Positions 25,498-38,646 are shown, numbered from the stretch's first letter. The stretch: DNA of 64,000 nucleotides from Scleromitrula shiraiana (GCA_028455995.1 JABELC010000004.1:2912501-2976500); one strand, 5' to 3'. Translations and numbers: made by a program. Notes: generated by a model from the sequence alone, not told the origin.

Positions 25498-27333
25498 TCA
25501 GCGTCTCCCAGTCTCCTTTCGGAGTCTCCCAGCAGCGGTCGTTGGAGCGGGCTCAGGCCATAAAGATACAGCATCCTCCATTTCCTCTAAGAAGGTCGCA
25601 CTGTTATGAATGGTTGTCCCGCCCAAAACCACGCGAACGCCAGGAGAAGATGCATTGATCTGAGAGACGGTTTTTGCTTCTTCGAATGTAGCCCCGCCAA
25701 TAATGAAAACAATGATATCCTGGGGTTTATCTCGAGTTGTTCCTCCACCTTCTACAAAAGGATACTGTTGGTCACGTAGTCTCCCCTTAATAAGGTTTTG
25801 GAGAGTTACTTCGAGCCGCGGCGAGTGTTGCGTATACACATTCTCAACGCCTTTGAGTCCTTTGAATCTATCCCGAGCCCCAGAGAAGATACCAGATGAT
25901 TCAAACATATCGGAGATACCTCCTGAAGATTGGGTCAGTTGTAATGATGAATGGTAGATAAGTAGTTTTGCCACGAGATCAATCCGTCGCTGAGGGACAT
26001 TCCCAGCAGCACCCAGAAGATCAACTAATATGGGCAGTGCATTCGAAGGATGCTTTTCATATTTCAAGGAGTAGAGAGCAACCAATCGCAACTTGCTATC
26101 AGCAGTTACTGTTGGTGATTGAATGAGTCTTTGGACGTTCTAGATAGTTTATTAGCATATAAAGCAACGCATGCTGCTGTTTATAACACTCACCTTTAGA
26201 TCACTAGCATGGTTATCATTACATGCCAAGCTCTGCTCAACCTCACTAACTTCCAATAGGTTCTCCGCACCAACCAACCTGCTCAATTCTCCAACGAGAG
26301 TGACATGCTTACTAACATTACCAGAAAGTTTACGGAACTCGGGATACTCTTCAATGAAACGCTTCATGTCTGCTATAGATTCAATATTCGAGCTATTCTT
26401 CGTTCTTGATTGGTACTGCTCAACATAGTCCTTAATGTTTCCTCCCAAGTCTCCAAAATTGAGGTACATATTCTTCTTAAAGAATGGATCCTGGTCTTGC
26501 GACAAAACTACCTCCTTGAGTTCGGGTCGAATGTCCGGCACCTCACTAAGATCAACTCGTCCATTTTTGATACCAAGAAGCTCATGAACCATTGCTTGAT
26601 ATGTCCATTGAGTGAGAAGGGGTGTGATAGGGTCATCTCTTCGATCAAGTATCAATAAAATTGGAGGAGTATCTACTTTTCTAAAATCGAACAATTGCTC
26701 TTCTTGCGTGATATGATATCGAACTTCCGTAGACAGTTTCTTCGCCAAAAGACTGTTCTTCTCATACCGTATGAGAGGTTTCTTCTTCAATGATAATAGA
26801 ACTGCAATTAAACTTTCCGTAGTATGCTGTAATGCATCTGGATGCCACATGTCTGGGTTTGAACTCCATATTCTCTGTTTTGGATATCCGAGATCGAACG
26901 TAAATAAATCCGGGTTGACGACAATATAGTCTGCGAAATGCTCCTGCACAAGTTTAACCACTTCATGATCATCGGCTTCAGCCAATCGTTCAAGAGACGA
27001 CTTCTTTACCACGTTGCTGAAGTACACATTGTATTCTCCGTACTTGGGATCTCGAAATTCGTCAATTAGAAACTGTATAGAGTCCGCAGATGGTCGAACA
27101 AAACATAAACATCGTAGATGGCGCATCTTCTCTCGATTCTGATTATCTAAACGGTCGATAAGGTATACTTCGTGATTCAGGAGCGCAGATTGTGTGATGG
27201 CGGTGGAAACTATAGATACGGTATCGCTATCCAACAATAACACTTTCATCTTCGCTGATGGTGTCCCAGAAGCTCCATCTCCTGCAGACACCATCTTCGA
27301 GATGTATCCCGATACGGCTTGGACAACATCCAT
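25498..27333 (-). CDS. VPS45: Sec1/Munc18-family protein VPS45
   Basis: Two exons, 26194-27333 and 25498-26139, give 593 residues, close to yeast Vps45 (577). The sequence spans the whole SM fold. Domain 1 begins MKVLLLDSDTVSIVSTAITQSALLNHEVYLIDRL; the region RHLRCLCFVRP and ILLILDRRDDPITPLLTQWTYQAMVHELLG is highly characteristic of Vps45; the C-terminal part has DIIVFIIGGATFEEAKTV and VVLGGTTIHNSATFLEE. It is a soluble regulator that binds the Tlg2/Pep12-type syntaxins to promote SNARE assembly in Golgi-to-endosome/vacuole transport. The intron is a standard GTGAGT...TAG. The gene is divergent from ALE1, only 452 bases away. Confidence 0.95.
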
Positions 27334-27785
27334 TGTGCTCGTGTAGGTATTAAAGTTGTACGATCGTAATCATTGCTCGGGTACAGGTTGGGTTCTATCG
27401 CACGTCTGCGGGGTAAAGCGATCGCAGTAGTGAGAAGCCTGTTATTCGTTCCTATTAAACTTCAAACATAGCAACGTGGTCTGCAAGCTACAATAAACAA
27501 GCAAGGCTCGCAAGGCAAGAGCAAGACAGGCCACACAAGGCCAGGCGAGGAATTCACCGCCTGGCAGAATAGCTGGTGACGATATTATTATTAAATTGAA
27601 GCAAGGGGATTCAAAAGTAGTTTTTTCATGTGGAGGCACAGCAATACTACCTACATCTCACCTGAAGACACATGATACTAATACCATGACTGATGGAGAC
27701 TCGATAGTTTTATAAGTATCGTTTTAAAGTCTCACTTTTTCACCTCTCGAAAATTACCTACACCTACGTCCCTCAAACCTCAACA
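27334..27785. promoter_or_regulatory. Compact divergent promoter VPS45/ALE1
   Basis: 452 bases between two start codons. A run of repeated CAAGG/CAAGC words lies at about 27498-27545, and a C/T/A-rich leader precedes the ALE1 ATG. No defined factor site is assigned. Confidence 0.45.
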
Positions 27786-29690
27786 ATGTTGCCTTATATC
27801 AATACTCGTAAAGTTCCCCTCCAAGTTTGACATTCTCTCCTTTCTGGGGTATTTGGCGAGATTGCTGACATGAAATTTGCACAGCATTCACCTACCTTGC
27901 TGGTATTCTAGGAGCCTCAACAGATGAACGTAAGTAATCCCACCAAGAAGTCTGATAAATGATATTTCATAGCTTTGAAACTCATCTAATTCTAACATGT
28001 TACAGTCAAGCTCATCACATCCTTCCTCCTCTCATACCCATTCGCTGGGCTCCTGAAACGAATCCCTGATTCGAAGCCTGCATTTAAGAACCTCTTCATT
28101 ATTGGGCAAGTTTATTTCTAGACTTGTATGTTGGTGTGAATTTACGTTAACGAATTCGACTTCTTTTAGTGTATCATCGTTTTATCTCGTCGGACTTTTC
28201 AATTTGTGGGATGGCATACGGACGCTGGCTATCAGCTCAATTGGAGCGTACTGCATTGCGGCTTATGTTGAGGGACCCTTTATGCCATGGATAGGTTTCG
28301 TGTTCTTAATGGGGCATCTATCGATTAACCAGCTCGCGCGGCAGTTTGTCGGCGATCCAGGGGTTGTGGATATCACAGGTGCTCAAATGGTTCTGGTTAT
28401 GAAGCTTTCCGCTTTCTGTTGGAATGTGGCAGACGGTCGACAACCGGAAAAGGATTTGTCGGATTTCCAGAAGGAGAGAGCCATTAAACAGCTTCCTAGC
28501 CTACTGGACTTTGCTGGCTACGTTCTCTTCTTTCCGTCGCTGTTTGCCGGCCCTGCATTCGACTATGCCGACTACAAGCGTTGGATCGAGTGCACCATGT
28601 TTGAGATACCTACAGGTGTTGATCCTTCTAAGAAAGCCCCTACTCGGAAAGCGAGAAAGATCCCACGAAGTGGCACTCCTGCGATGTGGAAAGCTGCAAC
28701 TGGTTTGTTTTGGATCCTCCTCTTTTTGAAGCTTTCTGCGCGTTATTGGCCTGATCTTCTGACCGGAGATGAATACACGACTTATGGATTTCCTCGCCGA
28801 ATTTTTGTTCTTCATATGGTAGGATTTACTGCCAGGTTGAAGTACTATGGAGTTTGGGCACTGACTGAAGGCGCATGCATTCTCTCTGGTCTAGGTTACA
28901 AAGGTGTAGACCCAGTCAGTGGTAAAGTGTCTTGGGATAGACTACGCAATGTTGACCCATGGGGTGTTGAGTCTGCGCAAAATACCCGCGCCTACCTTGC
29001 AAATTGGAACATGAATACTAACAACTGGCTTCGAAACTACATATATCTCCGAGTCACACCCAAGGGCAAGAAGCCTGGTTTCCGTGCCAGTATGGCAACC
29101 TTCGTAACCAGTGCGTTTTGGCATGGATTTTATCCTGGTTACTATCTTGCATTTGTTCTTGCTAGTTTCATCCAAACAGTCGCAAAGAGTACGTTAATCC
29201 TACCATCCTAAAACATATCTTTCTTAGTACTAACAAATTTGCAGACTTCAGACGTTGCTTTCGACCATTCTTCATTGACCCCAAAACGTCCCAACCAATC
29301 TCTAGCAAGATCTATTACGATATTTTCTCTTGGCTGGTAACACAGCTAGCATTCTCCTTTACGGTGGCCCCATTCATTCTCTTAACCCTACCCGCATCGT
29401 TCCTAGTCTGGACTCGGGTCTACTTCTTCGCTGTGGTTGCAACAGCTATCTCCACTGCTTTCTTCGCATCACCCGCTAAACCTATGTTGATGAAAATGGT
29501 AAATGAGAGGTCTAGCAAAGCGAACGATGGTCTCAAGAGAACCCAGAGTACAGAGAGTCTCGGAGGAAAAGAACCAGTGCTGGGTCTTCCTGCTGATCCA
29601 TCTAAGGATTTCGATGAGGTGGTGGGCGAAGTAAGAGCAGAGATGGAAGCAAGGCAGCGAAAGGGCAAGGCGAGAACATTCGTGTATTAG
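27786..29690 (+). CDS. ALE1: MBOAT lysophospholipid acyltransferase ALE1
   Basis: Five exons, 27786-27807, 27885-27929, 28006-28105, 28170-29188 and 29245-29690, give 543 residues. The start MLPYINTPFTYLAG and the stretch WNVADGR are typical of fungal Ale1 proteins. The MBOAT core is present: FAGYVLFFPSLFAGPAFDY, then NNWLRNYIYLRV, and the catalytic-histidine segment SAFWHGFYPGYY with H374. Numerous hydrophobic helices cover the protein, and the polar tail ends KARTFVY. By family it acylates lysophosphatidylcholine, lysophosphatidylethanolamine and other lysophospholipids at sn-2 in the ER (Lands cycle). The third intron (28106-28169) begins GCAAGT, a canonical GC-AG donor; using it is the only way to keep the frame. 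Exon 1 is only 22 nt. Confidence 0.94.
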
Positions 29691-30335
29691 ATAAAGAGGT
29701 GCATTTTCAGGTGCACTTTGATGAGGTCGACTTTAATTCACATACAAGATGGTTAGATGTGATACTTGGTATGCATGATATGGCAATTAGACAATAGATT
29801 GTTAGATCTCCAATAGAAAATGCTTAACGAATAGATTTCTGTCACATGTAAGAAGACATTGTAATGATTACTGCCATCAAACATCTTGAGGCATATATAG
29901 AAAGTTGAAGAATATATAATTTGCTCGCTCTTTGCGAGTTTAAATTTCTATAGTAATATGTAGCATGAAAAGTCGAGGTCCGTCAAAGGCACCATCAACC
30001 ACTAAGATTACCCTCCATGACGGAGGTCAAAACTTTTTCATCCAAAGATGTCGCAACAACATATAGCTGATAAGAAGGGTATAATGCTAACATCGTCCAA
30101 TCCATGCAAAATAAAAAACATTCAAACAAGGTCTCGATCTATCATAATCGTAGAATCATCATCTCTTTGGTATACAAAACATACTGTACGTCTGTCGTAA
30201 TTTCCAAAAAGTCTCAAAGTTCGCCACCGTGCATGCGTATAAAATAATCAAATAAAGTCGTAAAGGGGAGAGTAAATAGCTGGATGGATGCAGGGATTGT
30301 GTAGGAGGTTGGCGCGCAAGGGATAGGAATATCAA
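29691..30335. other. Convergent intergenic region ALE1 / Ser-rich protein gene
   Basis: About 645 bases between stop codons, no gene, RNA or repeat recognised. Confidence 0.5.
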
Positions 30336-33300
30336 TTACCATCCCTTCCTTGTGCCTTCAATAGCGAGAACAATCTATCCATGTAAGTTACTTCCGCGCA
30401 AGGAATTTAGGGATAGATAACTTACAATGACGGCAATTATTAATAGACCTACCACCGACATGCATCTATTGAGCATTCGCCACCACTTTGCGCTTTGGTA
30501 TCTGGCCTCATCCAAAGGTCCAAATTCACGAGCATAGTCGTTCAACTCGGTGCTACTGGAGTGTTGGTTTTCAGGATCTGCCTGCTCACGCATTTCTCGA
30601 GTTGGAACTTTGGGTAAAGGTAGGACAGCCGCAATCATCCAGGCTATTACAGTGTTAGTAATTAAACGATTGGTGATCGGTAAATTTGGGGAATCGTACC
30701 AACTGGGAAAATAAATCCCATCACAAGCAAAACTACCTGAATATTGCGCCTTCCAAAGACACTGCCCTCAGTTGACCAACTAACGGCTGGTGGCTCCCAA
30801 ATACTTTGCCTTGCCGCTCTTCGATCTATTCGAAGATGAGGACTCCAGACGCTCGAGATGATACTCCAGGTTCTGAGTTTTCCGGGAGCCTGTGCAACAT
30901 TTGGGGCGGGATTAATATCTATAGATTCTTGCACCGATGTTCCCCTAGCATGAGGACGATAGCCTTCTCTAGGTCTTCTCCTTGGGCTGTACAGAGTATT
31001 TGGGAAGTTTTCTGAATTGGGAGATCCGCTGTTAATACTGAATGAATTGCTTCGACTAGGGGCTTCGCTTAATCCGCCTGAACTACCTGGACGTGCTCCA
31101 AGATAACGTCGCTCTCCACTCCCATAGTAAAGTCTTGCCCATGTAGGAATCGTGCTTACAAGCAGGCTGTTGGTTCGCGAACTAGTGGTAGAGCGCATTG
31201 TATTCGAGCGGAGATTCTCCGAAGATGCTACGCTAAAAAGACCAGACAATCTAGTTCTAGATGGTCTTGTGCGGAGGTCTTGCATTGCTGTTATTCCATC
31301 GCCGTATTCGTCCGTGTCCCCTATTACTGGAATCGATGAACTGCTTAAACCTCGACCCCCGCGGGTATATGCAGCTCGTGGGGGGTCTACTGAGTCTCTT
31401 CTTAATTGCGCAAATGGATTGTCTTCCGGATTCATGGACGAGCTGCTAAGTATATGACGACTGCCACGACTACGACTTGGTGTGCTCGGAATCATGCTAC
31501 TCCTTCTTCCTTCTGACCAAGTCTGAGAACCCCGCTCGGTGCCGCCTTCGGACTCCGAGAGCACAGTTGATAGCTGCGAACTCCATTGGTGCGGAGTCTC
31601 ATTCATATGGAATCGCGTTTGGTTTGACAAATCTGACCATGAATTCAATGGCTTGAATTTCTGGTTGGCTGAGTACAAATTTACCAATGACCCAGTTGCG
31701 ACAATTGCTCGGCGAGCGTCCGGTTGAGTATGAATTGTTGACAAAGATGCCAATGAATTGGCCCGACTCCGAAGAGAGTGGTTGGATTTCGACTTTAGAG
31801 TTTCTCGCGATCTTGACTTGTAGTATCCAAAATTATCATTCGAACTCTTTTTGGTTTTAAGAGGAGGGATGCGAAGAGATTCCTGAGAATATTTGTTATT
31901 TGGTCGGGAGGTGCTAGTGAGTGATGCCGATCGAGAGAGATCGTTGTGGAATACGTAGTTTTCGATTTCGTATTCACTGGATGTGGTGGTTGCTGCTCTA
32001 GGCCTGCGGATAACTGAAGTAGGAGTGGCTTCTCTTGATTCTTGAATGATATGGTAATTAGAGTCGCCAGAATATGAAGGTGCGAAATTGGACTCGGCAA
32101 TTGACTCGGATCCGTGATGAATATCGTAGTTAGTGCCGGTCGTACTAGTGGATGCTTGTTTCCTATGGGATGGTCTATAAATCACTGAAGTTGGCGTATC
32201 CGGCTCATGTATCTGATAATTTGAATATTCGGAAAGGCTTGTAAACGATCGAGAACGTCTAAGTTGTGGTCTATGAATGACAGACGATGGAGTAGATTGT
32301 TCAACGAATATCTGATAATTTGTATTCTCGGAAATGCTAGCAGATGAATCCTGAGGATGATGAATTACCGATGATGGTGTACACGGCTCAATTAATTGGT
32401 AATTCGAATTTGCGGTAGTACTCGCAGAATCGTCTCGTTTATGACCGCGAATAACTGACGGGTTTGAGGATGGATTTGAGGAGGATTGCTCAAGAACCTC
32501 GTAGTTAGGTTCGGATGAAGATGACTGTTCAAGGACCTCAAAGTTGGGTTCGGCAGAAGAAAATGAAGCAATAGCAGATTCAGCGATTGATCCTGTAGGA
32601 TTATGGTATACTTTGTAGTTAGTGTTCTCGGACGTGGTCGAGATTGTAGATACAAAAGATGGTTTCGTCGAAAGTTCGTGCGAGTGGGGCTCTTGTCCGT
32701 CCGATATCTCTGGTAATGGCGGCAGGGGGTTGTCAAGATAGTCAAGCGCAGTAACTTTTCCTTTGAGATCTGGTGTTTTGGGCACTTTTCGGAGACCACC
32801 CACGAGTTGAAAATCTCCCGTGGGTTTCTTGTTTATATGATTCGCAAATATAGGTCTTTCCTTTTCAGTTGATGGGGTACTAGGTGCGGCTGTGTATGTG
32901 GATTCGGTGTTTGCGCATGAGGTAAATGAGTTATCAATATATGGTATAGATGAAGAGGATGTTCTAGTTGACAGTGAAATGCTGTCATCGTTGAGCTGGG
33001 ATTCATCTTCCGGCACGAGAGAGAAAGTCTTCCCATTGCGCTTGATAACCAGACGCTTGGTACTTTTGGACCGGGGTCTGGTCTTCGTCGAGGATCCTGT
33101 CGCAGAACTGACAATTTGCGGTGGATTATGCGTTGAGGATGTGGACGTGCCAATTGAGGTAGCTGATGATTGTTGCGCTTTGGGAAGCTTAGGAAACTGG
33201 TGAAACTCGGCTGAATCTGAACCCTGTTTACCATAAAAGTATTGGCCTTTGCCAACAGCAGAAGCAGGTGAGAGAATATGAGCTGGATGAGTGGGAAGAG

Positions 33301-33606
33301 GAGTTCGTGAATATATATCATTATTATTGTTCTCTTTTTCATGAATTTGTTGTTCATGGTCACGATCATTATCACGGTTGCTACTACCTTGACCCAAAAG
33401 TTGAGGGGGTTCGGGTGGAACCAATCTGACTGCTGCTATGCGATTCGTCTCTGAGTCTGATCTTCTGTAATTGTAAGCACAATGTTAATTAATTAATCCG
33501 AAGGAAACCAATAGGAAAAGGAAAAAAAATATATATCAAAAAACGATATCATTTATTAGTACGCGTACCTTATGTGCAAAGGCCTTCTTGGAGGAGAGTT
33601 TGACAT
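30336..33606 (-). CDS. Large Ser-rich disordered protein with C-terminal membrane segments and internal NYxI/TPSSVI repeats
   Basis: Four exons, 33569-33606, 30700-33464, 30426-30643 and 30336-30374, give 1019 residues. The start MSNSPPRRPLHIR is in the small first exon; the large frame alone has only a TTG at its apparent start, which is why the extra exon is needed. Residues up to about 900 are disordered, rich in Ser, Thr, Asn, Pro and Arg. Near the end there is one hydrophobic segment (VVLLVMGFIFPVAWMIAAVL), a polar loop with DEARYQSAKWWRMLNRCMS, and a second segment (VVGLLIIAVIIVLAI) before a short basic tail. This two-helix C-terminus recurs in ascomycete 'serine-rich' proteins of unknown function. 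A degenerate repeat lies at about 31940-32635: some nine SNY-x-I-like units, five followed by a TP[ST]SVI-x-RP box. No function is claimed; cortical or cell-wall signalling is only a guess. Confidence 0.82.
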
Positions 33607-34700
33607 GCCGTTCCAAAATATTTTACTTCGGATGCATATTGTATATATCTCAATGCGCCTAAATGAATTGACAAAGACTGCGCTTTTCTATCCTTCTTCT
33701 TCTTCTTCTTCTTCTTCTTCTCCCAGCCTTCTATTTTCTGGTAGTTGATGGTGATGATCTTAGATCGCAATGATGATTTAGTATTGTACTAAGTATACGT
33801 ACGTAGTGAGAGTAGTGAGAGTAGTGAGAGTAGTGAGCGTTCTATGACATTGAGGTTCGTCCGGTGTCTGTGTGTATTTGTATCTTTGTATACTATAGTA
33901 TAGTATCTGTTCCTTCTAAAGAGTGTTATATCTATCGTATTGAATTGTATTGTGTTGTATTGTGTTGTATTGTATTGTATTATATGTATGTAGTATGTAG
34001 GTTATGCAGGATGCGATTTGGATGATTGTGAGTATGAGTATTATAATAATAATATTACTTTAGTGTTTATCTGTATGTAGATGGGATAAAATGCGATGCA
34101 ATGATGGCTGTAAAAAGATCAAATAGAGAAAAAAAAAGGTATTAATGTAAATATATCTGTATAAACACGAATATAGAAGAAAAGAGTGTAAGGGGAAAGG
34201 AAGGAGGGAATGATGATGACTTTTCAATTGATTGATTGATTGATTAATTGATGAAGGAATAAAGATATAAAAAAAGAGCGAAAATAAGAGCAAGAGAAAG
34301 AGAGCAAGAGGGGATAACGAGAGGATATCAAATGCCCATGTATATACATAGTAATGGCATCAATGGTCAATGGGTAGTAGTAGTAGTAGTAGTATGTACA
34401 AGTCATCCATTCATCCATTCATTCATCTATAACTATGGGACGAATGAATCTAATCATACTTGAGTAATCATAATCATAATCATAATCATAACCGTAATCA
34501 TACATACAACGCGGTACATAGATACATATCCGTACATAATTTTCCGTTATTAGTAGAATCCTAGACATTAAAAAAATAAAAGGTATCCAGTTTCTGCTAC
34601 CATTTATTATTATTTTTCTCATTTTTTACACCGCCGCTGATTTGATTGACTATCATCTCGAGTTCCAAGGTCGTATCGTATCAAGAAAGGTCTCTCTTTA

Positions 34701-34845
34701 CCCCCCCCCCCCCCCCCAGGCCATATTTCGGTTCTCTTACCCCCATCATCCAATTTCTATTTAGCGTACCATTAAAAAGTTTACATTTCCATCATTTCCA
34801 CCATTTCCACCATTCCCACCATTCCCACCATCCCCCCCCCCCCCC
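34701..34845. repeat. Paired poly-C runs flanking CCACCATT units
   Basis: A run of 17 C at 34701-34717 and one of 14 C at 34832-34845 bracket several 9-bp CCACCATTY units. The opposite strand is therefore G-rich. Confidence 0.85.
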
Positions 34846-36484
34846 ATTCCCATCATTTCCCACCCACTTAACCCATTCTCTCACTCCGGATTAACCTTTC
34901 AAGGAACTTGGAAAGAATAATTGAATCATTACAACAGACGTGGCAACCAGATAATCTTACACAAGCTCACAAGTTATGATGATGTTAATAGAATCGAGAA
35001 ATAATCCTCAATGCTCAAGGTAACCCCAAGTTAACTAAGCGCCTGTGTCCATTAGGGGTCTCCTTGTTTTCTGTGTACTGGCAGTCTAACCTCACTCACT
35101 CTACTATTTTTACTGCTGCAATACAATCTTCACTTCGATGAGATAGATGATCCCGAATTAGAATACAAAATACAAATCTCATGCGAACATGCGAACATGT
35201 GGAATATGTATGCATCAGAAACTGCAGTGACTTGTAACTCAAGTATAACTCAAGTAAGGACTAATGTGCAATGTGCTGTACTCCCCTACTAGAACTTTGA
35301 ATGATACTCAAGTAATGATTCGATAATATTTGGTACTTTCTAATTTAATGCTATGCAGAATTCCTAATTTCTAAAGTATACTGATACTATAATACTGCAG
35401 AAAGGCGATACCTATAATAGTATAGCCAGCGCGTTTATTAACTGGGTTGAGTGAGCAGCTGCAAGCCTGCAATGCACTTGACAGGGGGGGGAAAAAAGGA
35501 GGAGAGCTTTGAACATTTTCGTCTGAAGTACATTATGTTCAAGAGTTTGCATAAAAACGGAAACTCAAGAAATTCCATTGGAATGGTTAATGAACAAGAG
35601 TTTGATCCAATTTAGATGATGTTCGAACCTTTAATTATCTTCCAGTTATCTCACAAACAGCCTGTTCAATGATACTTCACACGCTTCTTCCTTGCTTCAA
35701 CATACAACATACAACATACAACATACAACATATATCATACCGGTACATACATGATCTGAAAATACTGACTGCATCATGCTTCTCATCGTTGATAACTATG
35801 CACTTCAATTCAGACTACTAGTATATCCCTATATCCCATTATTGAGTGAATCATCCAATCCATACCCAACCTCCAGGAAAAAACTTCTCCATCTCTAACA
35901 TGGGGTTTGAGGATCTTTGTGGATCTTGTACCTGCTTCTGAACTTGGAAGGCCCAACGTTTTCCTCTCACCCCTTGAATAAATCAGAAGCACAGATCAGA
36001 ATGAAGCTTGAACTGTTGTTTACTCTCCATAGCTGGCTGTGCAACAGAAACGAAGTAAATAATTGTATCCTTCGAATTCGGTCCTGTGTCACTGTGGGAT
36101 TGGATTTCAATTAAAATATACAAGGTCTAGAATTTGGGTCTGTAGAACAGGAGAACGGTAAGAGCGGTAGAACGGTAGAACGGTAGAACGCGTTCTCAAT
36201 GTACTCACGGGTATTGAACGCGTTGCGGTAAGACAATTTGATAGATAGCTATAGATACTCGAGTAGATAGCTATTATGTAACACTGTTCCAGTAATGCAT
36301 TACGAGCCGTTGATCTTTGAAGATCTGTAGATTGCCTTACCTTGCCTAGTAGGTAGCTATAGCTATAGCTGTAGGTGCTGTGTAGTGTAGTATCGATACT
36401 TGAGAAGCTCTTCTTAAATATCTTATATCTACTTCTACTTATTAGAAGTTCCAAAGATTCAAAACTTACCTTGTCCTTGTTCAG

Positions 36485-36590
36485 CAATGCCAATGCCAAT
36501 GTCAATGTCAATGTCAATGTTAATGTCAATGTTAATGTCAATTTCAATGTCAATATCAATGTCAATGTCAATGTCAATATCAACTAATAA
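36485..36590. repeat. AATGTC hexanucleotide array
   Basis: About 100 bases of AATGTC/AATGCC/AATATC units. Because the period is a multiple of three, it opens reading frames on both strands (VNVNVN and LTLTLT) that are not genes. Confidence 0.85.
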
Positions 36591-37438
36591 TTAATATTCG
36601 GAAAGAATCTATCGTTCCACCTTAATAAATCTTTAATCTTTTGGACGAAACTCGCGCGAAGGTCAACACCATCGAATCGAAGAATGTATCCATTGATTAA
36701 AGGGAAATTTCTTTCAAGCCTTAAAAATTAAGGGTACTGTATATTTTATTCTCTAATTCGTAAAACTCCTTAGATTGATGCTAAATTACACAATGTAAAG
36801 CCGAAGAACAAACTTGGTAGATTCATCCGAGTCTCTCTTTTTTGTCCCTATCTCTGTCTATTCCTTGAAATAGAATCCCTATCACTAAGAGAGTATTCTT
36901 ACATGAAAGCTTTTTCAGTATAAGAACAATACAATCTCAGAAACTAAAATGAAGAAAGGAACAATGTTAACAATACAAAGCTCTTTTTCCTCCATTACTT
37001 GATACTTACGATAGATACTAATAAGGAAGATTATGTAGGACTGATTTTGTTTGTATCTTCAAGGCCGTTTGTTGGATATTGTACTGTATTGATTGATCTT
37101 CTTTCAACCACTGTTATCGCAAATCAGATCAGATCAGATCAGATCAGATCAGATCAGAGGTTATTTACTCCACAATTTGAATCATCGTTTTCATAATCGT
37201 CACCTACTATACTGTACCGTACAAAATATGACAGTATTTGAGTGACCACATCCATCCTCGACCACGATAATTAACCTCATACTGTAATAAGATTCGTCCC
37301 ATATCTTCTAATCTGGGAACTTCTTCAGGATCTCCGGCGTCTCTAAATAAACCGTGCTGTTAATCCGCCCTACATTATTCTGGGCCAGGCTTGTAACGGC
37401 ATTGCAGGAATTTCAGATCCATAGAACTCTAGAGAGCC

Positions 37439-38646
37439 ATGGCCCCAGTTGGCATTTATTCCCGCCTGAAGGCATATTATACGGGTGAAAAGGGTTGGTA
37501 TTACTTTTTCCTTTATTAGGTTCATAGGGAAGGTTTAACCTTGCTTGCTTGTATTCAACTAAATCAATTCCATATATGCAGAAAAAGAAGTGCCCGCCAT
37601 TAGTACCACTACAGCGGTAGCCTTGTTGGTATGATCCTCACTTCCCAATTGTTTCAACGATCTACCACTTACACAGATTGATTAGGTCCTCTATACACTC
37701 GTATACGTGATTCCATTTTACCTATCCTCTACCACTCGGCCTTCGCCTCAACTCTCGCGCGATGCACCATCAGTTATTCGTGGTCGTATACGATCAGTTA
37801 CCATATCATGTATCGCTGTCTGCATTAGCACATTCGTCATATTATCCTCGGTGAAAAATGGAGACCCGGTCAAATCTCTACATCTCATGGGAATATTCCC
37901 AATCGGCTTGGTTGAGACGGCGAAATGCGTTGCCTTATGTGCAATCCTCTTCGTAGGACCTCTCTTCGAGGCAGGCATCGCCGAAGGACAATGGCGTGAT
38001 TGGGTTCGACTGCGAGGTTTGGGTGCCTTGAAAGGTTGGATTCCATATCGAAACATCATAGCTGTAAGCCGGCACCAAATATACATCTAGATATCCTACT
38101 AATACTTTTACGCAGGCCCCTGTGACAGAAGAAGTTCTTTTTAGATCAGCTTCTGTGCCCCTCCTTCTTCTCTCCAAGACCTCAAACACAACTATAATAT
38201 TCCTAACACCAATCGTATTCGGCTTGGCGCATGTTCACCACTTCTACGAATATAGAATAACACATCCACATGGTCCTATGGTAGGTGCAATACTCCGATC
38301 AGTCCTCCAATTCGCATACACCACCTTATTTGGAGGATACGCTACTTTCCTATACCTCCGAACTGGTAGTCTGTTAGCCGTAATATGCTCTCATGCTTTC
38401 TGCAATTTCATGGGATTCCCTAGGTTCTGGGGACGAGTAAATGGCTGCGATGATGGAGACACAGTTATAGGTCCTGATGTGGGTGCGAGCAAGAAGAGTG
38501 AAGATACAAAATCATCTGCTGCTAGTGGGGAGCTGGGTATACTCTGGACCATCACTTATTATGCTCTCCTCTTTGTGGGCGCATATTTCTGGTGGAAATA
38601 TCTGTGGATTTTGTCAGAAAGTGACTTTGCACTTGTCAAATTTTGA
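37439..38646 (+). CDS. RCE1: CAAX prenyl protease 2 (Ras-converting enzyme RCE1)
   Basis: Four exons, 37439-37493, 37582-37628, 37686-38063 and 38116-38646, give 336 residues. The glutamate-protease (ABI/CPBP) active site is complete: APVTEEVLFRS with E165 and E166, FGLAHVHHF with H199, and SHAFCNFMG with H253 and N257, in the order and spacing of yeast Rce1. Many hydrophobic helices fit a polytopic ER membrane protein. The enzyme removes the last three residues of farnesylated or geranylgeranylated CAAX proteins such as Ras, Rho and a-factor. Exon 1 (MAPVGIYSRLKAYYTGEKE) is supported by phase and by GT-AG signals only. The next gene downstream is convergent. Confidence 0.93.

Larger units (their letters stand above)
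33607..37438. promoter_or_regulatory. Long microsatellite-rich divergent intergenic region (Ser-rich gene / RCE1)
   Basis: About 3.8 kb with no recognised gene. It is unusually dense in simple repeats: a TTC array (33690-33722), GTGAGAGTA units (33805-33838), GTATT words (33940-33985), TGAT units (34225-34250), two poly-C runs (17 C at 34701-34717, 14 C at 34832-34845) flanking CCACCATT units, ACATACA units (35698-35730), CGGTAGAA units (36150-36190), AATGTC hexamers (36485-36585) and GATCA pentamers (37123-37157). Open frames here are translations of these arrays. Confidence 0.6.

Noticed and set aside
32833..33375. Frame of 180 codons overlapping the Ser-rich gene in another frame
   Set aside because: Shadow of the low-complexity coding sequence, Pro/His-rich with no family features.
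36107..36587. Frames of 158 and 70 codons with LTLTLT or VNVNVN
   Set aside because: Products of the AATGTC hexamer array plus its random flank, with no family features.
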